Assembly: GCA_015489145.1 (NCBI GenBank)
Contig: WGAH01000062.1
Span: 1-5,573, forward strand
DNA: 5,573 bases
Direction of reading: 5' to 3'
From: Deltaproteobacteria bacterium
GTDB lineage: Bacteria > Myxococcota_A > UBA796 > UBA2385
The position numbers and the translations under genes were made by a program. The notes under the pieces were generated by a model. That model searched no databases. It saw only the letters and a program-made list of their open reading frames with translations, and had not been told where the DNA came from. Within the stretch, counting starts at the first letter, position 1. Every line of letters begins with the position of its first letter. This document shows positions 4,695-5,573 of this stretch, piece by piece.

Positions 4695-5573
4695 GACCGT
4701 TTCCGTAGCCGGCCGTCACTTCCAGGATACCGTCGCCATCGGTGTCTCCCACGATGGAGGTCTGGAACGCGAAACCACTGGGTTCCAGGTCATCGTCATC
4801 GAAGGTCATGTCGGCCGCCAAGGTGTCCACCGTGCCCGACCGGGGAAGGCTCGACCCGAGAAACAACCGTGCCCTCCCCCCGTCTCCACCGGCACTCGAA
4901 GCCGCGCCGCCGTACACCGCCAGGTAGCCCGTACCGGTCAGGATGTCGGCCGTCCCGTCCCCGTCGAGGTCGTGGTCCGCGTGGATCTCGCCGCCCACGC
5001 CCCCGTCCGAGGCCTCGCCATCCCCCGTGATCACCACGTCGGCTTCCTCCATCGCCAGCTCGCCGCCGTCCAGCGGACCGTACCAGATGCCGACGAAGCC
5101 GTCGAACCACGTCCAGTCGTCGTCGGAATCCCACAGCGGCGCCGAGGCCACCAGGTCCGCCAGGCCGTCGTCGTCCAGGTCGCCCATGTCCACCCCAGCC
5201 GACAACAAGCCACTCCGGCCCTCCGGCGCCCGGATCACCGCGTCGGCATCCCCCACCGACCGGCTGCCCCCCTGCGGGCCCAGGAACAGGCTCACGTACC
5301 CGTTCGCGTCCACGGTGAGCGTCTCCCCATCTTCCGACGCGCCCACCGCCACGTCCACCAGCCCGTCGCCGTCCGTGTCCCCCACCCCGAAGCCGTGACC
5401 GAAGTGGCTCGTCGGGCCCGCCTCGTCCCAGTAGTACGCCAGCGCCGCCGTCGGAAGCGCGTCCGTGTCCGGCGCATCCCCCGTGTCCGCCGTCGTGATC
5501 AGGTACGCCTCGCTCGACAGCACCGAGCTCACGAGCAGGTCCGGCGCACCGTCCCCGTCCTGGTCCGGCACCG
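4660..5573 (-). CDS. FG-GAP/VCBS-type calcium-binding beta-propeller protein, C-terminal part
   Basis: The frame is open from the right edge of the window to TGA at 4662-4660, giving 303 complete codons from the GTG at 5571 plus part of another; the N-terminus is outside. Five repeats carry aspartate loops of the DxDxDG type: DQDGDGAPDLLV (3-14), GDTDGDGLVDVAVGA (64-78), GDLDDDGLADLVASA (130-144), DLDGDGTADILTG (201-213) and GDTDGDGILEV (275-285), counted from that GTG. The spacing of 60-75 residues is that of integrin-alpha-like FG-GAP blades, each binding a calcium ion. Such proteins are normally secreted or surface-exposed and act in adhesion or binding. The protein is strongly acidic and ends in VAPYP with no C-terminal anchor or sorting motif. 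The signal peptide, if any, would be beyond the window. The stop is followed by the 20-bp hairpin, a possible terminator. The partner ligand is unknown. Confidence 0.88.
   Translation of the reverse strand, partial: VPDQDGDGAPDLLVSSVLSSEAYLITTADTGDAPDTDALPTAALAYYWDEAGPTSHFGHGFGVGDTDGDGLVDVAVGASEDGETLTVDANGYVSLFLGPQGGSRSVGDADAVIRAPEGRSGLLSAGVDMGDLDDDGLADLVASAPLWDSDDDWTWFDGFVGIWYGPLDGGELAMEEADVVITGDGEASDGGVGGEIHADHDLDGDGTADILTGTGYLAVYGGAASSAGGDGGRARLFLGSSLPRSGTVDTLAADMTFDDDDLEPSGFAFQTSIVGDTDGDGILEVTAGYGNGLNLLFEVAPYP

Overview
This is a very GC-rich chromosomal stretch (codon third positions almost always G or C). It carries core ribosome/tRNA genes, a DedA membrane protein, a lipoprotein-like signal peptide and a calcium-binding FG-GAP beta-propeller protein. 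That mix suits a high-GC Myxococcota/former Deltaproteobacteria-type genome. The taxonomic guess is inference; no marker gene here settles it. No mobile element, CRISPR array, tRNA or rRNA was seen.

Layout. At 1-290 (minus) is the N-terminal third of a Rossmann/DUF2520 oxidoreductase-like protein. It diverges across a 44-base gap from a rightward cluster: a possible 27-residue leader ORF (335-418), a full-length biotin-carboxylase-like protein (415-1722), rbfA (1755-2153) and truB (2150-3115). The leader/carboxylase-like and rbfA/truB pairs both overlap as GTGA, so the cluster reads as a translationally coupled operon. truB converges on a leftward DedA gene (3141-3725), and one hairpin at 3113-3143 contains both stop codons. 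Upstream of DedA lie about 620 bases with no convincing gene (3726-4348), holding a 48-bp tandem repeat and two adjacent AATT-centred palindromes. Next comes a good sigma70-type promoter (4349-4377) that faces a 13-codon ORF with a very strong ribosome site (4427-4468) and a 60-residue lipoprotein-like ORF (4512-4694). The lipoprotein ORF sits on a perfect 20-bp inverted repeat and runs tail-to-tail into a leftward FG-GAP/VCBS-type protein that leaves the window (4660-5573).

Most notable point. The gene at 415-1722 keeps the whole biotin carboxylase fold, start to end, but has lost nearly all ATP, metal and catalytic residues: the glycine-rich loop, both ATP-binding lysines and the E/N/R cluster. 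It looks like a biotin carboxylase pseudoenzyme, encoded where many bacteria have infB upstream of rbfA-truB. A regulatory or scaffolding role, for example pairing with a real AccC, is possible but is inference. The second oddity is the inverted repeat at 4552-4605, which gives lipobox-like signal peptides on both strands.
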